A stretch of DNA of 64,000 bases, from assembly GCA_946187695.1 (NCBI GenBank), contig CAMHSB010000001.1:124001-188000 (forward strand), written 5' to 3'. The stretch's first letter is position 1, and each line of letters begins with the position of its first letter. Made by a program: the position numbers and the translations under genes. Below are positions 16,101-23,487 of the stretch, one piece after another. The notes beneath the pieces were generated by a model that was not told the origin of the DNA, did no database searches, and was given only the letters and a program-made list of their open reading frames with translations. The DNA is from an uncultured Bacteroidales bacterium. Its GTDB lineage: Bacteria; Bacteroidota; Bacteroidia; Bacteroidales; Paludibacteraceae.

Positions 16101-17953
16101 TTATATTCTACCGGCTCCGCAAAAGTACCGTCATTCGTAAACTGCGCAGTCAAAGTCGCTGCCTCATTCGTACATACTTCCGCTTCTCCCTCAATCGTCA
16201 CCGGCGGCGCACAAAGACGTATCTCAATATCGTCGAGGGCGAAATCGTTACCCGTCGTACCGGTGGTGTTATTATAGATGGTTAACTTGATTCTGTTTTG
16301 TCCGGGCGGAACGGTGAAATTCATACCCACCAATCGCCATTCAGCAGATTGTTGCCAGCACTTATAATCGTTGATAAAAGCGGAGTCAAAAGGTATATCT
16401 CCGGTATCGTAGGTCGCTAATTCCGCATTATTAGATGGGTCCGACAACACGAACTTTAACCGTGGATAAGCGTATACTCCCGGACGCCCTACATACATGC
16501 CCCAAGTCAACACATTCGCAACGTACGCAGAGAAAGTCAATCGAGATCCTTCACAAAGCCCTTCTATAGTGGTCGAATAAAAAGCGGAATTACCACCTTT
16601 TCCGTCTATTTCCAATAAGTATCCTCTTGTTTTGTCATTCGGATAAGTATGATCGTCTTGTAAATGCCATTGAGAACCTCTGTTTTGCGGCAGATTAGTC
16701 ATCGACGTATCTCCGTTACAGTAACCCGATTTGGTTAACAGATATTTGCCGGAACCCATACTCCGCCATGCGTCTGTAAGCAACTGGGTGTACGTCATTC
16801 CGTTCACCGGCGTTGTTCCCACCCTCGGATCATTCGGCTCGTTACCGCCAAAATCCTCTCGAAACAGTAACGTCCCGTCCATACAGAGTTCCGGCGCACA
16901 TGGCTCAACCTTCAACTTAAAGGGTTCACTCACCGCACGGCAGTTAACACTTTCAATATTACCTGCACCGGCTACCGCCACCTTATACCATCCGGAATCG
17001 GATTTTTGTACAGCGAGTTTAGAGAGCATATGGGTGGTCGTGCTCAAATCCGCCCACGTAACGCTATCCGCCGAAAACCACCATTTATATTCTACCGGCT
17101 CCGCAAAAGTACCATCATTCGTAAAATTAGTCGTCAAAAATGCCGATGAATTCGTACATACTTCCGCCTCGCCCTCTATCGACACCGGCGGCGCACAGAG
17201 ACGCACTTCAATATCGTCCAACGCAAAATCATTACCGTTACTGGCAGAAACATTATTATGAATACTCAGTTTTACTGTTTCGACACCTTCCGGCACAATA
17301 AATGTCATACCCACCAACTGCCAATCTGCAGACTCCCTCCAGTTTTTAGGATAATTGCTCCAATCGTGGCTGATTGTGTCGGAATTATAGCGCGCCAATT
17401 CAGCACCGTTGGTCAGATTGGTAATAACAAATGATATTTTCGGATTGGCCGAATTGCGTCCTTCTCTTTTCCATTTGGCATATTGTCCCGCTGTCTCCAG
17501 ATTTGCTATATATGCAGAGAAGGTGAGCTTTGATCCGGCACATAAGCCGCTCATCGTCGTTTGGAAAAAAGCATCGGTACCACCCTTACCATCCACCTCC
17601 AATAGATAGCCTCTCGTCTTATCGCCGGGGTAGGTGTGGTCATCCATGATATGCCAAATAGAATAATCGGTAAGTGTGGAGTTTCTATATCCCTGCTTAG
17701 CCACCAGATAATGACCGGATCCCATATCATTCGAATTACCTTTTGGTGCCAGATTAGTCACCTGACTGTAGGCACTACTCATACCCTGTACAGGAGTCGT
17801 ACTTACACCCGGATCACTCGGATCGTTCCCTCCAAAATCCTCCCGAAACAGCAACGTCCCTTCCATACACAACTCCTCTGCCTGCACGCTCAAACTTGCG
17901 CTCATCAAAACAAGCGCAACAACAAGAATCTTATGTAGGAACTTTTTTTCCAT
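13139..17953 (-). CDS. Giant repetitive secreted protein (adhesin-like) with type IX-like C-terminus
   Basis: 1604 residues with a signal peptide (cleavage near VQA-EE). Four units of about 328 residues start at about 26, 353, 683 and 1010, each opening with LCM(D/E)GTLLFREDFGGN. Each unit holds a beta-sandwich-like module (RGYLLEVDGKGG, LTFSAYVANV, GNDFALDDIEI). In the first three it is followed by an Ig-like module (GEAEVCTN, EYKWWFS, ADSGWY). Residues about 1245-1440 contain four VCDTL repeats of about 57 residues; two of them are nearly identical in DNA. The end (VRIYDSHGVPVQ, GVYLYRYEQGDRKWTEKRL) fits a type A sorting domain of the type IX system. Probably a surface adhesin or matrix protein. 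It has a long untranslated leader. Confidence 0.82.
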   Translation of the reverse strand: MEKKFLHKILVVALVLMSASLSVQAEELCMEGTLLFREDFGGNDPSDPGVSTTPVQGMSSAYSQVTNLAPKGNSNDMGSGHYLVAKQGYRNSTLTDYSIWHIMDDHTYPGDKTRGYLLEVDGKGGTDAFFQTTMSGLCAGSKLTFSAYIANLETAGQYAKWKREGRNSANPKISFVITNLTNGAELARYNSDTISHDWSNYPKNWRESADWQLVGMTFIVPEGVETVKLSIHNNVSASNGNDFALDDIEVRLCAPPVSIEGEAEVCTNSSAFLTTNFTNDGTFAEPVEYKWWFSADSVTWADLSTTTHMLSKLAVQKSDSGWYKVAVAGAGNIESVNCRAVSEPFKLKVEPCAPELCMDGTLLFREDFGGNEPNDPRVGTTPVNGMTYTQLLTDAWRSMGSGKYLLTKSGYCNGDTSMTNLPQNRGSQWHLQDDHTYPNDKTRGYLLEIDGKGGNSAFYSTTIEGLCEGSRLTFSAYVANVLTWGMYVGRPGVYAYPRLKFVLSDPSNNAELATYDTGDIPFDSAFINDYKCWQQSAEWRLVGMNFTVPPGQNRIKLTIYNNTTGTTGNDFALDDIEIRLCAPPVTIEGEAEVCTNEAATLTAQFTNDGTFAEPVEYKWFFSEDSVSWGTLNETSKVLNLSNVHKADSGWYRVAVAGADNIESFNCRAVSAPFLLKVNECVEPLCIDGTLLFREDFGGNDPNDPAVSSLSVPGMSSQYHNSGNSLGSGNYTVRKQGWHNGIQWHLQDDHTYPGDYTRGYLLEVDGRGGAEPFYSKTIDGLCAGSKLTFSAYVVNVHYAGQLDYFGSSYVFPRMKFVLKDPTTGAVLAEKSTGDIQPDWRYGTPETWKYARDNQLSAEWQLIGMNFVVPDGIESIQMYIYNDVAHNGSGNDFALDDIEIHLCAPPVTIAGESEVCTNTSTTLTANFSNDGTFAEPLEYKWWHSTDSITWTERPDFIGKNPSIDAIQKADSGWYKAAVSGDGNIESVNCRAVSESFRLRVNECEPPEPPVEELCMDGILLFREDFGGNDPNDPIVGTDRVSGMDYSRYTQRLNADHVTGQAGLFWLIKSGYYHADTTRGRDPMKNHSNWYLQDDHTYPNDKTRGYLLEIDGMGGTAPFYSTVVHGVCPGTRLTFSAYVANVNKASNYIDGVHARIYPKLKFEIADAKTHTVLGSHSTGDIPYDPDLTVNTDFWYSSKWYLHGMTFTMPEAVDSIRLTIYNDVMNNGAGNDFALDDIEIRLCMTPDTIRTDTTVCDTLQQIAWRGKEYAVADTLRDTVYSHCGFDSIYYELHVATKHCEPPCPDMVTITTDTTVCDTLMPYRWRDTLFTEPATYEILYKNERGCDSLIRVLTLNTQICCPKRVTITVDTVVCDTLMPYRWRDTLFTEPATYEILYKNERGCDSLIRVLTLGIQVCCPNVVTITADTTVCDTLMPFTWTIGGQTFVFEQAETQEREMPHPKWTECTGTNYVLRLDTFHCEKLWQIIVNKYNWQLLLDNMSLSRFFPQNGARTYQWYKNEVPIPGANGDDYSEQNELCGRFQLRVEMDNGQTIWSNILEIGKSQVEEPIRVRIYDSHGVPVQENQVAHGVYLYRYEQGDRKWTEKRLIP
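13737..14032. repeat. Near-identical 171-bp tandem unit inside the giant gene
   Basis: The stretch starting at 13737 recurs at 13908 (period 171 bp, 57 codons), with only a couple of mismatches over about 110 bp. It encodes the VCDTLMPYRWRDTL modules. Such near-identity implies recent duplication or gene conversion. Confidence 0.85.
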
Positions 17954-17996
17954 TTCTTAAAACAAAAAAGTGCGAACCTCTGTATATTGGTTAATT

Positions 17997-18079
17997 CGAG
18001 TTTGGACTCCCATGACTTCCAATATATATGCAGAAAGTCCACACTCGTTCAATATATATGCAGAAAGTCCACACTCGTT
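17997..18079. repeat. 30-bp tandem duplication plus inverted partner in the leader of the giant gene
   Basis: Two exact 30-bp copies occupy 18020-18049 and 18050-18079; each contains AGTCCACACTCG. The segment 17997-18008 (CGAGTTTGGACT) is the inverse of that motif with one mismatch. In the minus-strand transcript either copy could pair with the single downstream partner, giving alternative hairpins just before the start at 17953. Confidence 0.8.
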
Positions 18080-18126
18080 GTGCAGACATTCGCAATATTT
18101 CGGAAAGTCATTACAATTTGTCCAAC

Positions 18127-18170
18127 ATTGAATTGATCCTTAATAACAAGATTGAATTGATCCTTAATAA
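18127..18170. repeat. 24-bp tandem repeat in the leader
   Basis: Unit 18127-18150 starts ATTGAATTGATCCTTAATAA; the second copy starts at 18151 and matches for its first 20 bases. It lies within the predicted untranslated leader of the giant gene. Confidence 0.8.
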
Positions 18171-18236
18171 AGCAAATGTTTATTCATTATCTCTATTCCC
18201 GCGCACCCTTGCGCAGCATATTTTTATTTTTCGCTG

Positions 18237-18267
18237 CAAAATTACAACTTTTTTCTGATATATGCAA
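18237..18267 (-). promoter_or_regulatory. Promoter for the giant repetitive protein
   Basis: The minus strand reads TTGCATATATC, then TAATTTTGCAGC, with 20 nt between TTG and TA. The next start codon is at 17953, implying a leader of about 280 nt, far longer than the 20-65 nt seen elsewhere in the window. Confidence 0.8.
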
Positions 18268-18347
18268 GAGTTTAATAAAATTTATTAAAATACAACACCA
18301 CCCTTAGCATTAATGTTTTGCATGATTTTTCCTTCTAATTTTAAGTA

Positions 18348-18402
18348 ATTCTTTAGTTCTTATTTAGTTCTTATTTAGTTCATATTTGGTTATTCTTTTG
18401 TT
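18348..18402. repeat. 11-bp tandem repeat array
   Basis: Successive 11-mers TCTTTAGTTCT, TATTTAGTTCT, TATTTAGTTCA, TATTTGGTTAT, TCTTTTGTTCA. The 11-bp period is about one helical turn, so a protein binding each unit would sit on one face of the DNA. It lies downstream of the orphan minus promoter. Confidence 0.75.
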
Positions 18403-18494
18403 CATATCGGTATTATTACGGTACGCTCTACTACTGTCAAGCCTCCGTTTTACCTTTATAACTTTAAAATACTTTTTTTTTCTGAAAATCCTTG

Positions 18495-18525
18495 CAAAAT
18501 TACTACTTTTTAAACAAATATGCAA
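18495..18525 (-). promoter_or_regulatory. Orphan minus-strand promoter
   Basis: The minus strand reads TTGCATATTTG, then TAATTTTGCAAG, with 20 nt between TTG and TA. No gene starts within 230 nt. The transcript would cross the 11-bp array and a tiny ORF (12 residues, MQNINAKGGVVF, preceded by AGAAGGAAAAATC) before reaching the next promoter. Confidence 0.65.
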
Positions 18526-18553
18526 ATAAAAGTGCAGTTTTTTCTTAAAATAT

Positions 18554-18584
18554 TTGTGTATGTCAAATATTTGTAGTACTTTTG
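18554..18584 (+). promoter_or_regulatory. Promoter for ksgA-corA
   Basis: The plus strand reads TTGTGTATGTC, then TACTTTTGCAGCC, with 20 nt between TTG and TA, about 50 nt before the ATG at 18636. Confidence 0.82.
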
Positions 18585-18635
18585 CAGCCGCAAAAGAAAA
18601 CGGAGTAAAGAATATGGACGATTATCACGCGGATA

Positions 18636-19418
18636 ATGCAAATAGTACGTGCCAAAAAATTTTTGGGGCAGCACTTTTTGACGGACCTGTCGGTCGCCCA
18701 AAGAATAGCTGAAACCCTCACCTCGGGCCGAACCATCGAGATCGGACCGGGTATGGGCGTTCTTACTCAATATCTCCTTAAAAATCCAGCCATCCAACTA
18801 ACCGCCATCGAGATTGACCGTGAGTCAGTCGCTTACTTGCGTGAGTGGTATCCGGAGTTGGATCTGGTAGAAGGCGATTTCCTCAAACTTGATCTGAATC
18901 AACTGATACCCGAAGGAGAGTTTAACGTGATCGGTAATTACCCCTACAACATCAGCAGTCAGATCTTCTTTAAGGTACTGGACTACAAAGACCATATTCC
19001 TGTTTGCTCTGGCATGATTCAAAAAGAAGTAGCCGAGCGACTGGCGTCCAAACCGGGCAAGAAAGCGTACGGCATTCTCTCCGTGCTTTTGCAAGCCTAT
19101 TACGATATAGAATATCTGTTCACGGTAGATGAACACGTGTTCAACCCGCCGCCAAAAGTCAAGTCGGCCGTGATCCGCATGACGCGGAACAAACGACGAC
19201 GGTTGGACTGCGACGAGGCGCTCTTTAAAACGGTTGTCAAAACAGCCTTTAACCAACGCCGAAAACAGATGCGCAACTCTCTTCAACAGCTGGTAGGAAA
19301 GGAAAATCCCGTCCTGGAAGAGAAAATATTTACAATGCGCCCCGAACAGCTGTCCGTAGAACAATTTGTTGAACTTACTAAATTGATTGAAAATGAGCGA
19401 AATCAAGATATTCTATAA
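18636..19418 (+). CDS. rsmA: 16S rRNA (adenine1518/1519-N6)-dimethyltransferase
   Basis: 260 residues, also known as KsgA. It dimethylates two adjacent adenines in the 3' hairpin of 16S rRNA late in small-subunit assembly. Motifs: KKFLGQHFL at the N-terminus, SAM-binding EIGPGMGVLT (about 35-45), acidic EIDRES, and the catalytic NYPYN (about 101-105). The C-terminal domain has FNQRRKQMRNSL. Full length. It overlaps corA by 26 nt, so the two are coupled. Confidence 0.97.
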   Translation: MQIVRAKKFLGQHFLTDLSVAQRIAETLTSGRTIEIGPGMGVLTQYLLKNPAIQLTAIEIDRESVAYLREWYPELDLVEGDFLKLDLNQLIPEGEFNVIGNYPYNISSQIFFKVLDYKDHIPVCSGMIQKEVAERLASKPGKKAYGILSVLLQAYYDIEYLFTVDEHVFNPPPKVKSAVIRMTRNKRRRLDCDEALFKTVVKTAFNQRRKQMRNSLQQLVGKENPVLEEKIFTMRPEQLSVEQFVELTKLIENERNQDIL

Positions 19419-20343
19419 AGATAAGGAGAAAATCAAGGTAGCACGTACCATCTCCGCACTCAAAGAACTCGATAAGAAAGATATCATCTGGATTGACCTG
19501 CTTGACGTGAGTGACAAGACCGAGGACACCCTCGAGGGCTTCCTCAAAATCGACATCCAGGAAGATGAAGAGATGGAAGAGATCGAGTTCTCCAGCCGCT
19601 ATATCCAAACGGACGATTCGATTGTCGCCAACAGTAACTTTCTGAAAAATAACTTCGAGATAGAGCCGGTGAACTTTATCCTGAAAAACTCCATCCTGGT
19701 GTCCATCCGCGACAATGAACTGGATACCTTCAATGAGACCTTCAAGAAGCTGTTTGTTAACACCCGTAACTTCCCGACGGGCTTCCATGTGTTGGTAGCG
19801 CTGATGGAGACGCGAGTAGAGAAGGATGCCGATATGATCGAGGACACGACGGATCTTATCACCGCACTCTCCCAACAGATCAACGCCGAGACCGATCACG
19901 TAGATGAAGACTTGCTGGTACAGATCAAGGACTTGCAAGAAAAAGTGACCATCATCCGACAGAACATTATGGATAAACAGCGCGTGATAAGCAACCTGCT
20001 CAAGTGCGATTTCTTCCCCGAAGAACTCGGTCCGCGTTTGACGATGATTATTAAGGATATCAACTCCCTTTTCGACTACACGAAGTTCGGTTTTGACCGT
20101 CTGGACTACCTTCAGGATACCTTCCTCGGTTTGGTAAACATCGAGCAGAACAAGATCATAAAGATCTTCACGGTCATCAACATCATCTTCCTGCCACCTA
20201 CCTTGATCGGTAGTTTGTATGGAATGAACTTCGACTTTATGCCGGAACTGCATTGGCAATACGGATATGCATTTGCGTTAATGCTGATGATCATGTCAGT
20301 CGTACTTATCTTGCTTATTTTCAGGCTTAAGAAATGGTTATAA
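19393..20343 (+). CDS. corA: CorA-family divalent cation (Mg2+/Co2+) transporter
   Basis: 316 residues from the ATG at 19393; a TTG two codons earlier is in frame but less likely. A long cytoplasmic N-terminal domain with coiled-coil helices is followed by two C-terminal membrane helices with the signature YGMNF at the end of the first. CorA forms homopentameric inner-membrane channels for Mg2+. It ends with the usual short basic tail (FRLKKWL). Overlaps the end of rsmA. Confidence 0.93.
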   Translation: MSEIKIFYKDKEKIKVARTISALKELDKKDIIWIDLLDVSDKTEDTLEGFLKIDIQEDEEMEEIEFSSRYIQTDDSIVANSNFLKNNFEIEPVNFILKNSILVSIRDNELDTFNETFKKLFVNTRNFPTGFHVLVALMETRVEKDADMIEDTTDLITALSQQINAETDHVDEDLLVQIKDLQEKVTIIRQNIMDKQRVISNLLKCDFFPEELGPRLTMIIKDINSLFDYTKFGFDRLDYLQDTFLGLVNIEQNKIIKIFTVINIIFLPPTLIGSLYGMNFDFMPELHWQYGYAFALMLMIMSVVLILLIFRLKKWL

Positions 20344-20503
20344 ACAATTTATTAACAACCCATTTGTTACACAGTACACAACTTGTTCCACATTGCAAGT
20401 ATCAACATCATTAACAAAACCATTAAATTTTAAAATTGTTTTAATCCGTTGAAATCGAGCATATTGACGAGGTTATTAACAATATTAACATGCTATTTAT
20501 ATC
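20344..20503. other. AT-rich intergenic region with DnaA-box-like 9-mers
   Basis: It contains TTATTAACA at 20349-20357 and 20473-20481 (8 of 9 matches to TTATNCACA). It also has weaker 7-of-9 matches TGTTACACA (20365-20373), TGTTCCACA (20384-20392) and GTATCAACA (20399-20407). No promoter of the local type is seen before nadA. Could be an origin-like or DnaA-regulated site, or simply AT-rich spacer. Confidence 0.3.
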
Positions 20504-21451
20504 ATGAATTTAAAAGAAAAGAAGATATATATTGATAAAATAAAGTCTTTAGCTCGCGAAAAGAATGCGGTTATCTTCGCTCATTATTATACTCGACCGG
20601 AAATACAAGAAATAGCCGATTTCATCGGTGATTCTCTTGCGCTTGCACAACAGGCTACGCGCGTGGACGCGAAAATATTAGTAATGTGCGGCGTACATTT
20701 CATGGGTGAGACGATGAAAATCCTCTGTCCGGACAAGAAAGTGCTGATTCCGGATATGAACGCCGGTTGCTCGTTAGCGGACAGCTGCAAAGCGGAAGAC
20801 TTAGCGGCCTTCAAGGCGCAACATCCGGATCATATGGTTGTTTCGTACGTGAATACCAGTGCAGATGTGAAAGCGCTGACGGATGTGGTAGTTACCTCTT
20901 CGAACGCCAAGAAGATCATAGATCAAATACCTAAGGATGCCAAGATCATCTTCGGTCCGGATCATAACTTAGGAAGCTATATCAATTCGGTTACAGGCCG
21001 CGAGATGCTGCTCTGGAACGGTGCGTGCCACGTACACAGCCGTTTCTCCTTGGAAGCTCTTATGCAGTTAAAGAAAGCGAACCCGGGCGTGGAAGTACTG
21101 GCTCATCCGGAATGCAAAGCACCTATTTTGGCGCAGAGTGAAGTTATCGGTTCAACGAAAGCACTTCTCCAACACACGATCCAATCGCCCGCCAAACGCT
21201 TTATAATCGCTACGGAAAGCGGTATTCTGTTTGAAATGCAGCGTGCCTGTCCGGATAAGGAATTTATTCCAGTGCCGCCTGAAGTGACGGAAGGTGTAGG
21301 ATGTAGTTGCAACGAGTGCGAGTACATGCGGATGAACACTTTAGAGAAAGTATTTAACTGTCTGCTGAACGAGAGTCCGGAGATGATTGTAAAAAAAGAG
21401 ACAGCCGACAAGGCCATCTCTTCCATTGAGCGGATGTTACAGATGAGTTAA
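20504..21451 (+). CDS. nadA: Quinolinate synthase
   Basis: 315 residues. It condenses iminoaspartate with DHAP to quinolinate in de novo NAD synthesis and carries a [4Fe-4S] cluster. The three expected cluster cysteines are present at about 62 (VMCGVHFMGE), 175 (GACHVH) and in the C-terminal CSCNECEYM block (267-272). Other blocks are HYYTRPEIQ, DLNAGCSLADSC-like DMNAGCSLADSC, and HPEC. Its nadB and nadC partners are not in the window. The 3' end overlaps a convergent esterase gene by 15 bp. Confidence 0.97.
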   Translation: MNLKEKKIYIDKIKSLAREKNAVIFAHYYTRPEIQEIADFIGDSLALAQQATRVDAKILVMCGVHFMGETMKILCPDKKVLIPDMNAGCSLADSCKAEDLAAFKAQHPDHMVVSYVNTSADVKALTDVVVTSSNAKKIIDQIPKDAKIIFGPDHNLGSYINSVTGREMLLWNGACHVHSRFSLEALMQLKKANPGVEVLAHPECKAPILAQSEVIGSTKALLQHTIQSPAKRFIIATESGILFEMQRACPDKEFIPVPPEVTEGVGCSCNECEYMRMNTLEKVFNCLLNESPEMIVKKETADKAISSIERMLQMS

Positions 21452-22192
21452 GAAATCCGATAAGCACTTGCGCCAGACAGGCCAGTCGTGACCGCCTTGT
21501 GTTTCGATATACTGATGCGGATAATCTGCTTTGGTCATTCGGCGGTGAAAACGCTTGCCGTTCGGCTTAAAGAAATCATTCTTTCCTATATAAATTATAT
21601 ATGACTGCCCAGTATTTTTGGGTAGTTGTTTTTTATATACTACCGGCGAAAAGAGCCCTACGATATGAATCCGATCCGGACGTGTATTGGCTATGTTCGC
21701 TGCTATACGAGCCCCATCGCTCAAGCCGGCTACCGCACATTGCTCGGTCACCTGATAGGTGGTATCAATCATGTTCATCAAATCACTCACCGCGTATTCC
21801 AACACATGTTCGTGACTTAATTGCGGGTAGTGCGTAACACATTTCCATCGGTTACCATGCGTGATTGGACGCTCTTTGAAAATCCATTTATTACAATCGG
21901 GCATAACGAGTATTATCGGTCGGCAGCGCCCTTGCTCTATCATCTTTTTGAGGGTATCCACCGCATTACCTCTATCCTGCCAAGCACCTTCGTAACCGTT
22001 GATACCATGTATCAAATACAGCACCGGAAGAGGACCATCCGCTTCCGGCACATAGATATCCACGCGTCGTGCTACCTGTTCATAATGACTGAACCACCAT
22101 GTATGAATAATATCAGGCGGAGTGCTTGTATACTCGGACGTTCTTGCTGTTAAGGGCAGTATGCTTAGGAGTATGAAGAGGATGCGTTTCAT
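21437..22192 (-). CDS. Secreted esterase (esterase D / feruloyl-esterase-like fold)
   Basis: 251 residues with an N-terminal signal (MKRILFILLSILPLTA). Alpha/beta-hydrolase landmarks: LPVLYLIHGINGYEGAW (oxyanion loop), GLSDGARIA with the nucleophile Ser (about 157), Asp in IGKNDFF, and GGHDWPVWR with the catalytic His. This pattern is that of the Esterase D/PF00756 family, often acting on acetylated or feruloylated polysaccharides or as S-formylglutathione-hydrolase relatives. Its first 80 nt overlap the end of the glycosyltransferase gene in another frame. Confidence 0.88.
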   Translation of the reverse strand: MKRILFILLSILPLTARTSEYTSTPPDIIHTWWFSHYEQVARRVDIYVPEADGPLPVLYLIHGINGYEGAWQDRGNAVDTLKKMIEQGRCRPIILVMPDCNKWIFKERPITHGNRWKCVTHYPQLSHEHVLEYAVSDLMNMIDTTYQVTEQCAVAGLSDGARIAANIANTRPDRIHIVGLFSPVVYKKQLPKNTGQSYIIYIGKNDFFKPNGKRFHRRMTKADYPHQYIETQGGHDWPVWRKCLSDFLTHL

Positions 22193-23360
22193 TCTTACTT
22201 TCTTGGATGGCTTTTTGGAACATCTCTATGAGGGCTTGTGCGCAGTTAGCAATCTCATACTGTTTCATCGATTCGGCATAACGGAAACCCGTCTCCCAAC
22301 GCGCTTGCGGATGGTCGAACCAATAATCGATACGCTCGGCAAGGGCTTTGGCATCGCCGGCAGGGTACGTGCTACGTTCATCCAAGGCATAGGTGGCCGT
22401 ACCGGAATAGCGCGCGGTGGCAATAACGGGTACTACCGCTTGCTGCAGGGCTTCGGTGATACTCATTCCTTCCACTTCGACGAAGGCGCAATGAACCGCT
22501 AAATCGGCTTTAGCAGCCAGTTGACGTAATTGTTCACGGTTATAGAAACCGACGGTAGGCGGATAAGTTACGACGCCGTCCGTATAGAGTTGGTTCGCCA
22601 TCTTGCTATATGCCTCCAATTTAGGTCCGCGACCGGCTATATGGAGTCGGATACGCTTGGCATATTTACTCATTCGGATGGCTTTATAGAGCGTAGGCTG
22701 GTCTTTCTCAATCGCCGTACGACCGATATAAATGAGATTCAACGGACGGTTCTCGTCCAGATAATCTGCAGGTGGAGTGGTAGGACGGATACATTTATCG
22801 GGAATGACACCGTTGGAGAGGGTGAAACATTTGGCCTTCACATGATGGCGTTCGAGGCGTTCGCGTACGTTGTCGGTCGGACACTGGAGATAGGCGTAGT
22901 TATCATAGAAAATACGGCACCAATAGCGATAAAGAATCTGACAAACCAGATTACCGCCGGCAAAGCCCAAGCAGTTATATACAATATTTTCCGGGTGCAC
23001 GTGGTACGTACCTGTAATGGGTTTGCCGAGTTTGCGGGCGATATTCATGGCCGCGTGATGCAGGAAGAAAGTCTCTTCCAAATGGACCACATCCGCCCAA
23101 CGGATCGCTTCTTTGATGATAGGACCGTGCCAGTCGGCATAGGCGTAGCCGAACGAATCCAGCATCGGTTGCATCAACGGAAAATGAAATTTCTCCATCG
23201 GATAATCCGGTTGCGGGCCATTTGAATTCTCAAAATTCTTCCCGGATAAGACACGTACTTCCTGTCCTGCTGCACGCAGCGCTTCTACGGTTCTTCTTGC
23301 CGACTCATCCAGTCCGTTTCCCTGACTGAAATAACTGTTAACTACAAATAAAATTCGCAT
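22113..23360 (-). CDS. Family 4 glycosyltransferase
   Basis: 415 residues from the ATG at 23360 (MRILFVVNSYFSQGNGLDES); upstream frame extension crosses the promoter and is rejected. It has a GT-B fold with an N-terminal acceptor domain (GTYHVHPENIVYN) and a C-terminal nucleotide-sugar domain (LNLIYIGRTAIEKD, LHIAGRGP, EVEGMSITEALQ, the last being the E-x7-E donor site). It probably adds a sugar to a lipid or polysaccharide. The last 30 or so residues (SKNETHPLHTPKH onward) look unstructured and overlap the esterase signal-peptide coding region, suggesting an extended C-terminus. Confidence 0.87.
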   Translation of the reverse strand: MRILFVVNSYFSQGNGLDESARRTVEALRAAGQEVRVLSGKNFENSNGPQPDYPMEKFHFPLMQPMLDSFGYAYADWHGPIIKEAIRWADVVHLEETFFLHHAAMNIARKLGKPITGTYHVHPENIVYNCLGFAGGNLVCQILYRYWCRIFYDNYAYLQCPTDNVRERLERHHVKAKCFTLSNGVIPDKCIRPTTPPADYLDENRPLNLIYIGRTAIEKDQPTLYKAIRMSKYAKRIRLHIAGRGPKLEAYSKMANQLYTDGVVTYPPTVGFYNREQLRQLAAKADLAVHCAFVEVEGMSITEALQQAVVPVIATARYSGTATYALDERSTYPAGDAKALAERIDYWFDHPQARWETGFRYAESMKQYEIANCAQALIEMFQKAIQESKNETHPLHTPKHTALNSKNVRVYKHSA

Positions 23361-23392
23361 ACTTTTACAATCGTTTTGTTCTAATTCGACTG

Positions 23393-23423
23393 CAAAAGTA
23401 CTGCTTTTTGATGATTTATACAA
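23393..23423 (-). promoter_or_regulatory. Promoter for the glycosyltransferase-esterase pair
   Basis: The minus strand reads TTGTATAAATC, then TACTTTTGCAGTC, with 20 nt between TTG and TA, about 33 nt before the ATG at 23360. Confidence 0.78.
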
Positions 23424-23487
23424 ATCGTTAATAGAAATCGTAAATAAAATACTAAAATATGTCGTTAAATATAACGTATAGTAGTAT

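Larger units (their letters stand above)
17954..18635. other. 682-bp non-coding stretch between the giant gene and ksgA
   Basis: No convincing gene. From left to right it holds an inverted/tandem repeat cluster (17997-18079), a 24-bp tandem repeat (18127-18170), a minus promoter (18237-18267), an 11-bp repeat array (about 18348-18402), an orphan minus promoter (18495-18525) and the plus promoter of ksgA (18554-18584). A 76-residue plus-strand ORF at 18028-18258 is mostly repeat and is not supported. Confidence 0.8.

Noticed and set aside
18020..18079. 30-bp direct repeats resembling a CRISPR unit
   Set aside because: The two copies are directly adjacent with no spacer, and no cas genes are nearby.
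18028..18258. A 76-codon plus-strand ORF in the gap before ksgA
   Set aside because: Its first third is just the 30-bp tandem repeat translated, and it runs against the promoter of the giant gene. No homology-like features.
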